In this document: positions 17,604 to 27,038 of the stretch, in pieces
Numbering within the stretch: position 1 is the first letter of the stretch
Layout: each line of letters opens with the position of its first letter
Origin: Anaerobaca lacustris
Lineage (GTDB): Bacteria; Planctomycetota; Phycisphaerae; Sedimentisphaerales; Anaerobacaceae
Assembly: GCF_030012215.1 (NCBI RefSeq)
Contig: NZ_JASCXX010000012.1
Coordinates: 62,001-126,000 of the forward strand
Direction of reading: 5' to 3'
DNA: 64,000 bases
Position numbers and translations under genes: made by a program
The notes under the pieces: generated by a model
Seen by the model: only the letters and a program-made list of their open reading frames with translations
Databases searched by the model: none
Told to the model about the DNA's origin: nothing

Positions 17604-19697
17604 TCAGTCGGCGTTCAGACGGTACGGATATATCGAGTGGCCGACCTCGCGGGCTTTGGCGACGATCTCGGGGTACGGCGTATCGCAGACGTCGATGAAG
17701 CCGATCTGGTAGTTCTCGCCGTCGCCGCGTCCGGTCGTCGCCTGGTCCTTGTACTGGAACCAGTGCGTGCCCACGACATACGGATTGCGCAGGGCGCTGC
17801 GGACGTAGTCGGCATAGGTGTCGGCGCGGTGCTGCTGACTGTCCGTCGATCGCAGACCGGTGTGGAACATGCCGCGATCCAGGGCTCCGAAGTGAAACTC
17901 CCCGATGATCAGGGGCATGTCGATGTTGTCCGGCAGCTTCAGATCCTCGACGCTGTAGGTGTAGCGGTTGTAGCTGACGACGTCGCAGAAGTCCGCTGAC
18001 GCCCGTGCCGCGTTGTCGTTGACCCATGCAAACCGGCAGCCCAGATAGAGGTGGTTGGGAGCGATCTTTCGCAGCTCATCGCGAATCGTTTCGAAGTAGG
18101 TCCGGGCTGTTTTGTCATAGAACGCATGAAGATCGGCGAGGGCCTTCTGCCTGTCCGGAGCAGTCTGGCTCTGAAGCAGGGCTTCCCACGAGGCATGATC
18201 GGTGCCCCACGCCTTGTTGAGTCCGCCAATCGTCTCATACCTGGCCTTGAGGTCTTCGACGAAGACCTTCTTGGCGGGCTGATCGGCGGGCGAGGCGAGC
18301 GCCGCGACGGCCAGCGAGGTATCATTACCCCACGACAGTTCGTTGTGAACGAAATAGCCGATGCACCACGGGTCGTTGGCCGTTCGATCTCTCTCGCGGG
18401 CCAGCCGTTTGCGAAGCTGCTGGCGGAAGCTCGGATCGAACACGTCGTAGAACTTGCCCCAGTAGCCTTCGGAGCCTTCCAGACGCCGAGACTCGAAGCC
18501 GATCGTTGCCGTGTAAGGTGTTTTTCGCATCAGGTAGATGCTCTCATCCGACCAGTTGGCAATGGTATTGATGCCCCAGCTCTTGAATCGGCGGTGCGTC
18601 CGCTCAGCGAAGAGCCGTTCGAAGTCCTTTCCATACTTCCGCAGCAGATTGGCCCGGCTGAAGTCGTAAGTGCGATACGGCGTGTGGTCCTTGTAGTAGC
18701 CGTGCGGGGCCCAACTGCCCGACCCGTAGAACCGGGCGAATGGGGAGTCCTCGGGCGGCAGGTCCTTGAAGTAGGCCTCGCGGTTGCTGATCGGGGTGGC
18801 GTTGCCGGTGCCGACGCAATCAATGCCGTGTGACCAGAACAGCCTGCCCGCCGGATCGACGAGCCACCACTTGCCCTGGTGCTTCTGCACGCGGAAGAAC
18901 CCGGTCGCCTCCAGTTGCGGGCCGCGTTCCCAGCCACCATACGCATTGCGGTCTTGCGGGCCCGGATGGGTCTCGATGTCCCGCTCCTCCGCCTGGCCAT
19001 AGGCGATCATGTCCTCGGTCGAATGCGTCTTGCCGGGCCAGTCCTTGTGGATGTACTGGCCGAACGTGTCGATGAACGGAAGGAACGTGGAGGCGTCGAG
19101 CACTTCGATGCGTCCGCCGGCGCGAATGGGACCGATCTCGAAGGCGTGATCCTCCTTGGGCTGGTTCACGAAGATGACCAGTTGCGTGACGTTGCCTGGA
19201 TCGAGCTTGCCCGCGTGCGTCGGCGCCGCCCGCATGCCCACCAATTCCAGCGGGGCATCGAGCCGCCACGGGACGGGGAAGACGCGGACGTTGAGCGTTT
19301 CTGACGCCCCCGGAGCGACGGTGACGTTGTCGGTGACGCAATGGTTCGTGCCGTCGGCGCCGGGGTTGTCCACACGGCAGTTTACGGTGACGGTTTCATC
19401 GCCACGATTGATGACTTCGAAGCGAAGCGTCTCGTAGCTGGACAGGTCCCACTTGCCGTCGGGGGCCTTGAGCGTGACGCCGGGCCAGGGGGCCTCGTGG
19501 CCGGTCTCGATCCGCAGCCTGCCCGGCTCAGTCAGGCTCATGCGGGCGTCGCTCGTCGCGACGGAACGGCTCTGGAATGACGGGCCGAAGTCGAAGAGGA
19601 TCAGAGGCTCGCGTTCCCCGGCGGCACGAGCCGACGGCGCCATCGCAAACAGAGTCAACGATGCAATCAGGGCGGCAGCGATTCGATGCTTCTTCAT
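17604..19697 (-). CDS. Secreted beta-agarase-like glycoside hydrolase (GH50-like)
   Basis: 697 residues with a signal peptide (1-26, ASLTLFAMAPSARA). Residues 30-195 form a carbohydrate-binding-like beta-sandwich. The catalytic TIM barrel begins at GFFRVQKHQGKWWLVDPAGR, a hallmark of GH50-type agarases, with GYFVHNELSWG (acid/base Glu453) and MPLIIGEFHFG (nucleophile Glu600). The enzyme would hydrolyse agar-like galactans outside the cytoplasm, although GH50 members in planctomycetes are broad and the substrate is inferred from the motifs. Last gene of a three-gene hydrolase operon, 12 bases behind the 1225-residue gene; AGGA precedes the ATG. Confidence 0.75.
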   Translation of the reverse strand: MKKHRIAAALIASLTLFAMAPSARAAGEREPLILFDFGPSFQSRSVATSDARMSLTEPGRLRIETGHEAPWPGVTLKAPDGKWDLSSYETLRFEVINRGDETVTVNCRVDNPGADGTNHCVTDNVTVAPGASETLNVRVFPVPWRLDAPLELVGMRAAPTHAGKLDPGNVTQLVIFVNQPKEDHAFEIGPIRAGGRIEVLDASTFLPFIDTFGQYIHKDWPGKTHSTEDMIAYGQAEERDIETHPGPQDRNAYGGWERGPQLEATGFFRVQKHQGKWWLVDPAGRLFWSHGIDCVGTGNATPISNREAYFKDLPPEDSPFARFYGSGSWAPHGYYKDHTPYRTYDFSRANLLRKYGKDFERLFAERTHRRFKSWGINTIANWSDESIYLMRKTPYTATIGFESRRLEGSEGYWGKFYDVFDPSFRQQLRKRLARERDRTANDPWCIGYFVHNELSWGNDTSLAVAALASPADQPAKKVFVEDLKARYETIGGLNKAWGTDHASWEALLQSQTAPDRQKALADLHAFYDKTARTYFETIRDELRKIAPNHLYLGCRFAWVNDNAARASADFCDVVSYNRYTYSVEDLKLPDNIDMPLIIGEFHFGALDRGMFHTGLRSTDSQQHRADTYADYVRSALRNPYVVGTHWFQYKDQATTGRGDGENYQIGFIDVCDTPYPEIVAKAREVGHSIYPYRLNAD

Positions 19698-19709
19698 AGT
19701 TTGTTCCTG

Positions 19710-22700
19710 TCAGTCCAGGTGAATGATGTAGGCGAATTCGTTCCTGCGGGTTTCGAATGCGATCCGGCCGTTGTCGGTTTCGTAGCCGACGGGACGCAGC
19801 TCGCGTCCATCGGCATCGATCGCGACAAGAGATTGGACGCGGGCACCGTCAAAGCCGAATTCCGTCGGTCGCAGGACCACCGGGAACGATCCAAGATTCG
19901 GCAGGGGGGTGACGACGAGTGTATCGCCATCGCGCCGGCAGCGGAAGGCCCCTCGCGTCGCAGCCGGACCGAAGTCGATCGACTCGATCCCCGCGTTCCA
20001 TCCGGGATTCGCAGGAGCGGCCTCGTGTGGCGCCAGGGCCACGCCGCGTACGTCCTGGCCGCGACCCTCTACCACGAGCGCGCCGATCCGGTATCGCATG
20101 GTTCCGTCGTCGTCACCGAGCAACCCATAGCGTGCGCCGGTGGCCGGGTCCCAGAGTCCCACGAGGACTCCGTATTCGCCCGGACCATAGGTCGAGGGAA
20201 TTGTCACCGTCCAGTCCTCTCCAAGGCGGATTGAGCCTTGCCATTGGCTCGTGGGCTGCGGCAGTTGGCCGCCGCCCTGGAAGGCGATTTGGTCGCTGCG
20301 GTCCGATGTCTCGCTGACGAAGTGGATGAACAGTTGCAGGTCCTTGGGGGCCGGTTCATCGGCCTGCCATGTCGTGATGAGCTTGAACTGTCGCCCGCCA
20401 AGATACTCGACGCGTTCGGCCTGCGGTCGGATGGCAAGCCGGCCTTCGGGCCCGAAGCCTCTGGCGCTGAAATACCATTTTGACGGTGCACGCGACTGCT
20501 CGACGACCGCGCCGTCGATTCTCTCGATGCTCGATTCGATCGGGCCGCTGCGGGCGTAGTAGCCGTAGGGCGGCAAGACCTTGCCGGCGACGGTCCAGTC
20601 TGCGCTGCCGCGATTGACGTAGACCCGCGCGCCGTCGGTCCAGTCGACGGTCTGCCTGTGAATGTCGCCGTCGACGAACTGCACGCCGGCGATGGTATCG
20701 AGGGCAATACTACGCACGAAGTCCTGGGCCAGCCAGTACTTTCGGACCGCGCCGCGGCCGAAGCCCGGATTGTCGATCATCGATGCGTGGCCTGTGAGGA
20801 TCTCGGCGCTGATGTAATCGTCGCTTTCGATTCCATGCTCGGCTCGGCTGCGTCCGCCCTGGTAGCGCCCGGAGTAGCCCACGCCGTGCAGGCTGAACTT
20901 GTCGTGCAGCACCGCATCGTACCAGGGTACGCGCTGCCAGTCCTCGCACGCCAGGCGGATGTAAAACTCCCGGCTATCGGGCGACAGTTGCAGAAACTGG
21001 CAATCGGCGCCGGCCAGATAGCCGACCAACTGGTCGTGGCCCGCCTCGGAGGTCATCACGGCATTGTCGCCCAGATCATCGCGAATCCAGGCGAAGGCTT
21101 CGCCCCAGTGCCGGCGCGTCTCAAGCATCGAGTGGAAGTGGCCCTGTTTGTCGTAGTAGTCGAAGCAGTCGATCGAGGTGAACACGTCGATGAAGTAGTG
21201 ATTCGGATTCAGGGCAGGGCCGATCCGCTTGAGGTTCCGCTGGACGAAGGGCATGATGCGGTCGGGCCGCCAGCGGTAGCTCTGGGCGTTGCGGCCCTCG
21301 TTGATCCAGGCTTTGACCGGTTGGCCGGACTCGGTGAAACAGATGTGGTCGTAGCTGTACCCCTCGGCATCGGGATAGAAATCGATGTAGTTGTCATGCA
21401 GACCCCATGGGATATCGTGCGCGTCGCAGACGGCGGCGATCTGCCGCATGTCCTCGATGGTCCCCAGTGCGGGATTGGGCGGATAGATGTCGGGCAGGCG
21501 GTAGTCGTATCCCCATCGCTGCCAGACGTGCACGGTCAGCAGCGAATCGGTCAAGCCGTAGTCGATCATCTGCTGCATCTTCTGCGCGATCTCGGCATAG
21601 CGTCCACCCCAGATATCGAAGACGAATCGGCCCGCCTTCCGCTCGAAGTCGGGCGACGGCTGTTTGTCGTAGAGGTCGCGGTACTTCAGCGCGCAATCGA
21701 AGGCGCCCTTGACGCTGGGCACGAGCGTCATCGTCGCATCCATGTGCGTGTGCAGGGCGTAGGTATGACTGGCCGGGTCCACTTCGAGATAATCCGGCGG
21801 ATGGTCCGTGGCGAGCAGCACGGACAGGCCCCCCTCGAAATCGAAGCCCACGTGGCTGGTCGAGAGGTCGTGTCCGCCGAAGCCGGCGCGGAAGGCCTCG
21901 GGCTCGACGATGCAGTAGCCGTGGCCGTAGTAGACGCGCGGCGCCTTCTGGTCGGCCGATCCGATAGCGAAATCGGTGATTCGTTTGGGGCAGTCCGCCG
22001 CGATTCGCAAGCCCGCTCTGTCGGGCCACATCCGTACCGTCAGCGTGAACTGCTCGTCGCCGAGCAACAGGGGCTGTCGGGCGATCAGCTCTCGGTCGCT
22101 TGCTGTCCAGTTTGCCTCGCCCGCCAGGTTGACGCCGGACGGGCCTCGTCCGATTGCGTGACCGAGGACCGAGATGCGCAGGCCGTCGAAGATGACGCAC
22201 GCATTCTCATTGCCCACAGCGATCGCCGCGTCGAACAGCCCGGCTTCGCCTGCGACGACGGCGGCCCTGTAACCGCCCTCCAATCGCAGGACGCCGCCCG
22301 GGCCGCTGTCCTTTGATATCAGGGCCCTGGCGGTATCCCACAATTGATCCCTCTGCGCGGGCGACATTGGCGCAGGCGTCTCGCCTGAGACGACGACGGG
22401 ATTGCCCCAATAAGATGAGTCGCAAGTGGTGTTGTGCTGCGGTCCCGGATGGCTCTCCAGACGCAGCAGGATTTCCCGCCCGGCCCAGTCGGACAGGTCC
22501 ACCTCGCCCTCGACCCAACGCTTGCTGTCGGTATGGCGCGAGAAGACGGCGCGATCGTCCACCCAGACGCGAAAGGTCACGCCGTCGCTGGGCGGCTCGC
22601 CGGCCGAATGGTCGCGGATCGCGTTGGCGAACGTCAGTGTGATGGGTTGGGTCGGCGGCAGGGCCAGGCGGTATTCGACGAAGATCGTTCCGCCGCCGGG

Positions 22701-23387
22701 CTTCCAGGGCGGGTGCATGATGATCGCGTCGCGCGTGGCCCCGCGCGTCACCGATCCGAAGGACAGGCTGGCGGAGGATTCCTCCGAAGTCCCGCTCCAG
22801 CCGGTGGGCATATACACCAGCGGTCCTGTGTAATACTGCCATGCCATGCGGTGGGTCTTGAGCGACCACAACGGCAGTGCGCCTCGGATGGGAAGGGTGT
22901 TGATCGGCAGCGTTGGCGGCACGGCAGTCGATGTCGCGGTCTGCTCGAAGTTCGAGGCGAAGACCTGCACGGCGTGGGCGACCTCCTCGTGGCCCCGATC
23001 GCGGAAGCGGGCGTGGATGTGCACCGGGTACAGCGCCGAGACGGCGCCGCGCCCGGCGGCGATCCGGAACGTGGCCGCCTGGGTCTGGCCGGGCGAGACC
23101 GTCAACGTTGCGGTCGATGTTCCGACGGCGTACCACTCGTCGACGAGGCCGTCCATTTGCAGATCGACGTCGATGGCGGTCGAGCCGGCATTGCGGACTC
23201 TCGCCGTGACGGTCTGGGCCTGGTCGAACTGCCGGATGTCCTCCACCGGATCGATGGAAAGTGTCAGCGGGCCTTCCTGCACGATGTGGCCGTTGAAGGC
23301 CGAAGCCGGTAGCGGCCACGCGACGGATAGCAATAAGGCGGCGATCAGTGAATTCAATACGGCCAAACGTGGAAGAGCAATGGTCAT
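19710..23387 (-). CDS. Very large secreted putative glycoside hydrolase, family not recognised
   Basis: 1225 residues with a signal peptide (1-30, LLLSVAWPLPASA). An N-terminal region of Ig-like modules (30-170, e.g. TVTARVRNAGSTAIDVDL) and a jelly-roll domain (200-330) lead into a central barrel-like region. That region contains LLTVHVWQRWGYDYRLPDIY, DIPWGLHDNYIDFYPDAEG, HYFIDVFTSIDCFDYYDKQG and NAVMTSEAGHDQLVGYLAGA. Paired aspartates and a late Glu in such strands suggest a retaining glycosidase distantly like GH101 or DUF5696 proteins. C-terminal beta-sandwiches follow. Middle gene of the operon, 18 bases after the upstream hydrolase, with GAGGG before the ATG. Hydrolase activity is inference. 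Confidence 0.6.
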   Translation of the reverse strand: MTIALPRLAVLNSLIAALLLSVAWPLPASAFNGHIVQEGPLTLSIDPVEDIRQFDQAQTVTARVRNAGSTAIDVDLQMDGLVDEWYAVGTSTATLTVSPGQTQAATFRIAAGRGAVSALYPVHIHARFRDRGHEEVAHAVQVFASNFEQTATSTAVPPTLPINTLPIRGALPLWSLKTHRMAWQYYTGPLVYMPTGWSGTSEESSASLSFGSVTRGATRDAIIMHPPWKPGGGTIFVEYRLALPPTQPITLTFANAIRDHSAGEPPSDGVTFRVWVDDRAVFSRHTDSKRWVEGEVDLSDWAGREILLRLESHPGPQHNTTCDSSYWGNPVVVSGETPAPMSPAQRDQLWDTARALISKDSGPGGVLRLEGGYRAAVVAGEAGLFDAAIAVGNENACVIFDGLRISVLGHAIGRGPSGVNLAGEANWTASDRELIARQPLLLGDEQFTLTVRMWPDRAGLRIAADCPKRITDFAIGSADQKAPRVYYGHGYCIVEPEAFRAGFGGHDLSTSHVGFDFEGGLSVLLATDHPPDYLEVDPASHTYALHTHMDATMTLVPSVKGAFDCALKYRDLYDKQPSPDFERKAGRFVFDIWGGRYAEIAQKMQQMIDYGLTDSLLTVHVWQRWGYDYRLPDIYPPNPALGTIEDMRQIAAVCDAHDIPWGLHDNYIDFYPDAEGYSYDHICFTESGQPVKAWINEGRNAQSYRWRPDRIMPFVQRNLKRIGPALNPNHYFIDVFTSIDCFDYYDKQGHFHSMLETRRHWGEAFAWIRDDLGDNAVMTSEAGHDQLVGYLAGADCQFLQLSPDSREFYIRLACEDWQRVPWYDAVLHDKFSLHGVGYSGRYQGGRSRAEHGIESDDYISAEILTGHASMIDNPGFGRGAVRKYWLAQDFVRSIALDTIAGVQFVDGDIHRQTVDWTDGARVYVNRGSADWTVAGKVLPPYGYYARSGPIESSIERIDGAVVEQSRAPSKWYFSARGFGPEGRLAIRPQAERVEYLGGRQFKLITTWQADEPAPKDLQLFIHFVSETSDRSDQIAFQGGGQLPQPTSQWQGSIRLGEDWTVTIPSTYGPGEYGVLVGLWDPATGARYGLLGDDDGTMRYRIGALVVEGRGQDVRGVALAPHEAAPANPGWNAGIESIDFGPAATRGAFRCRRDGDTLVVTPLPNLGSFPVVLRPTEFGFDGARVQSLVAIDADGRELRPVGYETDNGRIAFETRRNEFAYIIHLD

Positions 23388-23405
23388 GAATCCCTCTCTG
23401 CAAAG

Positions 23406-26012
23406 CTATCGTGTTGAACGTTCCAGGAGATACCACATGGTTCCGTGTGCCGGCGACAGATTCAGGACGCCTTTGTCGCCCTCATATGAGACAGGCACCT
23501 GCTGTTTGGGCGAGCCGTCCGGCGCGAGCGCCCGGCAGGTCCATCGTCCAGCCGGCAGAGCCAGTCGGCCCTCGACGGGTTCGATGCGCACGGGGGCCTG
23601 GCCCCAGTTGCGGCCTACGGTTCGGCGGTCGTCGGAGAACTGCATGCCGGTGTTCTCGCAGCGTCCGCAGGCGGTGACGAGCATTCGACGGCCGTCGCCC
23701 AGCGGCGTGACGGTGAGCGCTGCGAATTGGGGAGACGTGATGCGGACGTTGCCGTGTGTGGCCGGCCCCATGCGATCGGCGTGCCCGATAACGACCTGCA
23801 CATCGCCATCGGCGGCGTGATAGAGGCCTTTGCCCGCCGCGTCCACCGACCATGCCAGCGTGCTTGAGGACATCCGGCCGGCGCCGGCCGAATCGGAGAC
23901 AGGGGCCAGAGAGGGGATGTACACCGCCTTGAGCATGTCGTCGTCTGTGATGCCTGCGGCTCTTTGGAGGATCGAACGCATGTTTCGGTCGTGCTGGATA
24001 TGAAGACCGGCCAGGCCCGCCGGCTCGTTTGCAGGATCGGTGATTCGCACGTGATGAGTCGGTCCCAGCGGCGCGATGGCCGCATCGCGATAGATCGCGG
24101 CGCCGGCCCGCATGAAGCCCCACTTGGCGGGATTCGTGTCGATGTCGAAGAAGCTGCTGAGCGTCTGGCGGTCCCAACTGTCGCCGCTGTGGGAGTAGGT
24201 GTAGAACCAGATGCCGTCCCAGCCCTGGGCGGCGGCGAAGGAGGCCATCATCGGAACACATTCGGCCTGCGAATCGAGCGGTGCGGGGTGGTTGTATTCG
24301 CTGACGGTGAATGGCTTGCCCGCCAGTCGCTCGGCGGCGATGCGAAACAGCGTCGCCTCGTTGCGATAGTCGGTCATCGGTTTCTGGTCGACGAGCCAGT
24401 TGCCCTGGTCCCATGGCCGGCCTGGAAAGCGCGGATGCTGCCAGTAGGCGTGGGAATCGATGAAGTCCATGTCGCTCTGGGCCCAGAGCCCCAGCGGCCC
24501 GAAGACGATGGTGCCTGTGACCAGTGCCTGGCAGCCCAGCTCGTCCTTGACGAAGCGGCGCATCTCGTCGAAGTAGGCCTTCTCGGTTTCCGCCAGGAAG
24601 ATCATGCGGTCGAGAATCCTCTGACGGCTCTCGTTCTCTGCGAACAGGGCGATGTTCCCGGCGCTGAGGGATTCTCCCTCGGCCAGCGCGACCTGCCCGC
24701 CGGGGCGAACCTCGACATTGGCCAGGCTGACCGATGCGGAATCGCCGCCGAGCGCGAAGCTGATCCGGGCGTTGCCCTCATCGGCCCGCGCGACGAAGCC
24801 GAAGCGGAATCGCTTCGATTCCGTGTCCAACGAAACGGTCCTGGACAGGCCCATATTGGACCACGGGGAGTGGGCCTGGCTCACGGTGCAACTGATCTGC
24901 CGCGGCTTGTCGCTCGACGCGTCGAACGAGACCGTGTAATACCGGCCTTCGGATAGCGAGAGCCCACCCTGTGTCAACTGGAGGTGCCACGTCGTGTCGT
25001 TCGCCCGGTCGATTCGGATTTTGATGGCCTCGGCGGTTTGCGAGAGGGAGGCGCGGCAGCCTTCATGCTGTTCGAGGTTCCAGTGCCGCGGGAGATTCCC
25101 TGTGGCGTCCCACGAACGGAAGGTGCCGTCTTGCAGCATCGTTTCGCCCAGAGGCTCTGTGCCCCGACCCCACGCGGCGCCGAGTGCCTCGTCCGATCCG
25201 TAGCGGTTCTTCAGCCATCGGACGAAGCGGTCCTGGAGGATTCGAGCGTAGTACGGCGGCAGTCGACGCAGCCGCTGGTCGCCGTCCCACATGAAGAAGC
25301 TGTTTTCGTTGGTGATCTCCACGAATGCGACGGCGGCGTCGTCGGCGTAGCGTACGTTTCGATAGCGGTTCACGTGGGTCAGGAGGTCTCTTGCGAACTG
25401 CTTCTGGGCCTGGACCAGGTCCGGCGTGAAGAGGTTGACGACCTTGTCGTAGCCGCTGTCCGAATCGGGCAATCCCAGGTACTCGCTGTGGGTGCGGCCG
25501 ACGTGCAGGTTGAGATTGGCCCAGATGCCCTGTCTGGCCAGTTCGTTGATGAAGTAGTCGAGTCGGTCGAGTGCCTCCGGTTCGATGGTCTTGCCGTCCT
25601 GGGCGTTCCAGATGCCTCGAGGCCAGCGGGCCGTGTCCATGTGGTGAAACCGCACGGAGTTGACGCCGACGGCCGCAAGACGTGCGGCGACGTGCGGGGC
25701 ATCCGCATGGGTGGGGAAATTGGCCCCGAACGAGAGGTTGACGCCCCAGATGCGTATGGGGTTGCCATCCCGCACGAAACGCGCATTACGGGCCGTCAGT
25801 CGTGCCGAGTCGGCCGTGATGGGGTGGCTGTCGTTCAGCCAGATCGCATGTTTGCGGTCGATCTCCGCCGGGATCACGAAGGGTACAGAGTCCTGGCCCG
25901 ACGCCGAGCTCACCGCCAGGAGGCTGAGTCCCGCGAGCGCCAGAGACAGGACCTGGGAGACCGTGTGGGTTCGTGCCGTGTCGTCGATTGTCGTGATTTG
26001 CCGTGGCTTCAT
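23406..26012 (-). CDS. Secreted cellulase-family glycoside hydrolase with inserted CBM-like domain
   Basis: 868 residues with a long signal peptide (ending near residue 39, LAVSSASG). The clan GH-A TIM barrel opens with RIWGVNLSFGANFP and RFHHMD. The acid/base Glu236 is in VEITNENSFF and the probable nucleophile Glu572 in FTVSEYNHPA. The two glutamates are about 335 residues apart because a beta-sandwich resembling a CBM4/9-type module (about 305-435) interrupts the barrel. A C-terminal beta domain follows. GAGGAA precedes the ATG at 26012; the longer frame to 26162 has no signal peptide at its start. First gene of the hydrolase operon. Probably acts on marine or plant polysaccharide outside the cell. 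Confidence 0.75.
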   Translation of the reverse strand: MKPRQITTIDDTARTHTVSQVLSLALAGLSLLAVSSASGQDSVPFVIPAEIDRKHAIWLNDSHPITADSARLTARNARFVRDGNPIRIWGVNLSFGANFPTHADAPHVAARLAAVGVNSVRFHHMDTARWPRGIWNAQDGKTIEPEALDRLDYFINELARQGIWANLNLHVGRTHSEYLGLPDSDSGYDKVVNLFTPDLVQAQKQFARDLLTHVNRYRNVRYADDAAVAFVEITNENSFFMWDGDQRLRRLPPYYARILQDRFVRWLKNRYGSDEALGAAWGRGTEPLGETMLQDGTFRSWDATGNLPRHWNLEQHEGCRASLSQTAEAIKIRIDRANDTTWHLQLTQGGLSLSEGRYYTVSFDASSDKPRQISCTVSQAHSPWSNMGLSRTVSLDTESKRFRFGFVARADEGNARISFALGGDSASVSLANVEVRPGGQVALAEGESLSAGNIALFAENESRQRILDRMIFLAETEKAYFDEMRRFVKDELGCQALVTGTIVFGPLGLWAQSDMDFIDSHAYWQHPRFPGRPWDQGNWLVDQKPMTDYRNEATLFRIAAERLAGKPFTVSEYNHPAPLDSQAECVPMMASFAAAQGWDGIWFYTYSHSGDSWDRQTLSSFFDIDTNPAKWGFMRAGAAIYRDAAIAPLGPTHHVRITDPANEPAGLAGLHIQHDRNMRSILQRAAGITDDDMLKAVYIPSLAPVSDSAGAGRMSSSTLAWSVDAAGKGLYHAADGDVQVVIGHADRMGPATHGNVRITSPQFAALTVTPLGDGRRMLVTACGRCENTGMQFSDDRRTVGRNWGQAPVRIEPVEGRLALPAGRWTCRALAPDGSPKQQVPVSYEGDKGVLNLSPAHGTMWYLLERSTR

Positions 26013-26058
26013 GTGGAATTCCTCGGAACCAGGTGATTGGTCGTGGCGCCGGCGTCTC

Positions 26059-26172
26059 TCAGACTCTTGCGCCGGCTCCGGGGTGCAGTTCTCGGACGTA
26101 TGGTCTTGCAGGCTGAGGTGTGTTTGGGCCGGTTGCCCTGGAAACGTCCGGGCTCTTGCCATTGTTGTCCAT
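26059..26172 (-). CDS. Candidate 37-residue leader ORF ahead of the hydrolase operon
   Basis: Minus-strand ORF beginning MDNNGKSPDVSRATGPNTPQ, with GGAG eight bases before its ATG. It ends 46 bases before the first hydrolase gene. A GCCGGCG/CGCCGGC inverted repeat overlaps its 3' end (about 26047-26075). This could be a leader peptide or simply chance; no homologue is recognised. Confidence 0.3.
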   Translation of the reverse strand: MDNNGKSPDVSRATGPNTPQPARPYVRELHPGAGARV

Positions 26173-26537
26173 GCCGTTATCTCCGATAAAACCGACAGTC
26201 TACGGTGTAGCCCATCCAGGTGCCCATATCAACCAGAAAACACCGGTGCGGCGTGAGGAAAGGTCTCAAAAGAACGCCCTTAGACCCCGGAGCGCAGGCG
26301 GGCCGCGTCTCGCGGTCGCCAGGCGTGCGGTCGTGCCCTGTGGATGGCGGACGGCCCGCGCGAGGTCCCGCGCGCGACGGGGGTGTTGGTTTTAGGAAAG
26401 TCTTCTGAGGAAAGAATTGCTTTTGGCCGAAGATAGTAGTGTGATTGAACCGGTGCTGCGGCAAGGTAGGACCGGCAGATGGACCGACACGATATGAAAA
26501 GGAGTCGACTTGAGGCCGGATGCTTTGGAGACAAGAC
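26173..26537. other. Divergent intergenic region upstream of the hydrolase operon and the SAP-like gene
   Basis: 365 bases, very GC-rich in the centre (CCCGCGCG repeats near 26354-26377, able to form hairpins). A TTGATA on the minus strand near 26227-26232 could be a -35 box, but no good -10 follows. No gene or RNA family is recognised. Confidence 0.4.
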
Positions 26538-26756
26538 ATGGCAGTGGTGAGTGCAACGATGAAACGAATGACGATGCCTGACATCAAGAACAGAGCCAAG
26601 GAACTGGGGATTGTGCCCGGCAAGATGAAAAAGGCCGAGCTGATTCATGCCATTCAGATGGCGGAAGGCTGCACGCCGTGCTTCGGCCGCTCGAATGGCC
26701 AGTGTCCCTGGCTCGAATGCTGCTGGCGCGAGGACTGTCTCAAGACCCAGGCGTAG
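26538..26756 (+). CDS. Small SAP/Rho-N-like protein with C-terminal Cys cluster
   Basis: 72 residues. Residues 11-44 (MTMPDIKNRAKELGI, then GKMKKAELIHAIQ) match the helix-loop-helix of SAP and Rho N-terminal domains, which bind nucleic acid. The tail carries six cysteines (C45, C48, C56, C61, C62, C67), spaced like a metal site, in a CTPCFGRSNGQCPWLECC context. Similar short proteins occur in planctomycetes and deltaproteobacteria. GGAG lies before the ATG at 26538. It is likely a small DNA- or RNA-binding protein; the target is unknown. Confidence 0.75.
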   Translation: MAVVSATMKRMTMPDIKNRAKELGIVPGKMKKAELIHAIQMAEGCTPCFGRSNGQCPWLECCWREDCLKTQA

Positions 26757-26902
26757 TCCAGGAAGGAAGACTGCCTCCCGGGTGCCTCGGACGGCCGATC
26801 GGATCGCAACGCACGCGAAGGGGACCGGCAAAGCCTCGGTCGCGCTTCGAGTGTGCTTTTGCGCGCCGATCTGCTGTTTTTTGTATCGCAGAGGCGTTTT
26901 TT

Positions 26903-26931
26903 TTGACAGTCAGGTGGCCGGCCGGTAAGAT
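26903..26931 (+). promoter_or_regulatory. Consensus promoter of the cold shock gene
   Basis: TTGACA (26903-26908), 17-base spacer, TAAGAT (26926-26931). Start near 26938, about 100 bases before the GTG of the cold shock gene. Confidence 0.65.
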
Positions 26932-26937
26932 ATAGGA

Positions 26938-27038
26938 ATGTGTCAAGGCGCATGTTTTCTTCCCTCGAAGCGGCGCCTGTGCCAACAAAATGAGGGAACT
27001 CGCAGTGTAGGCCCGCGTGGGGCTGAGGAGAAGACGAA
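26938..27038 (+). other. Long 5' leader of the cold shock mRNA
   Basis: About 100 untranslated bases between the inferred start point and the GTG at 27039. A GGCGC...GCGCC pairing (about 26947-26976) can fold the first part, and GAGGAG near the 3' end is the ribosome site. Long structured leaders are common for cspA-type mRNAs; whether this one senses temperature is not known. Confidence 0.4.
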
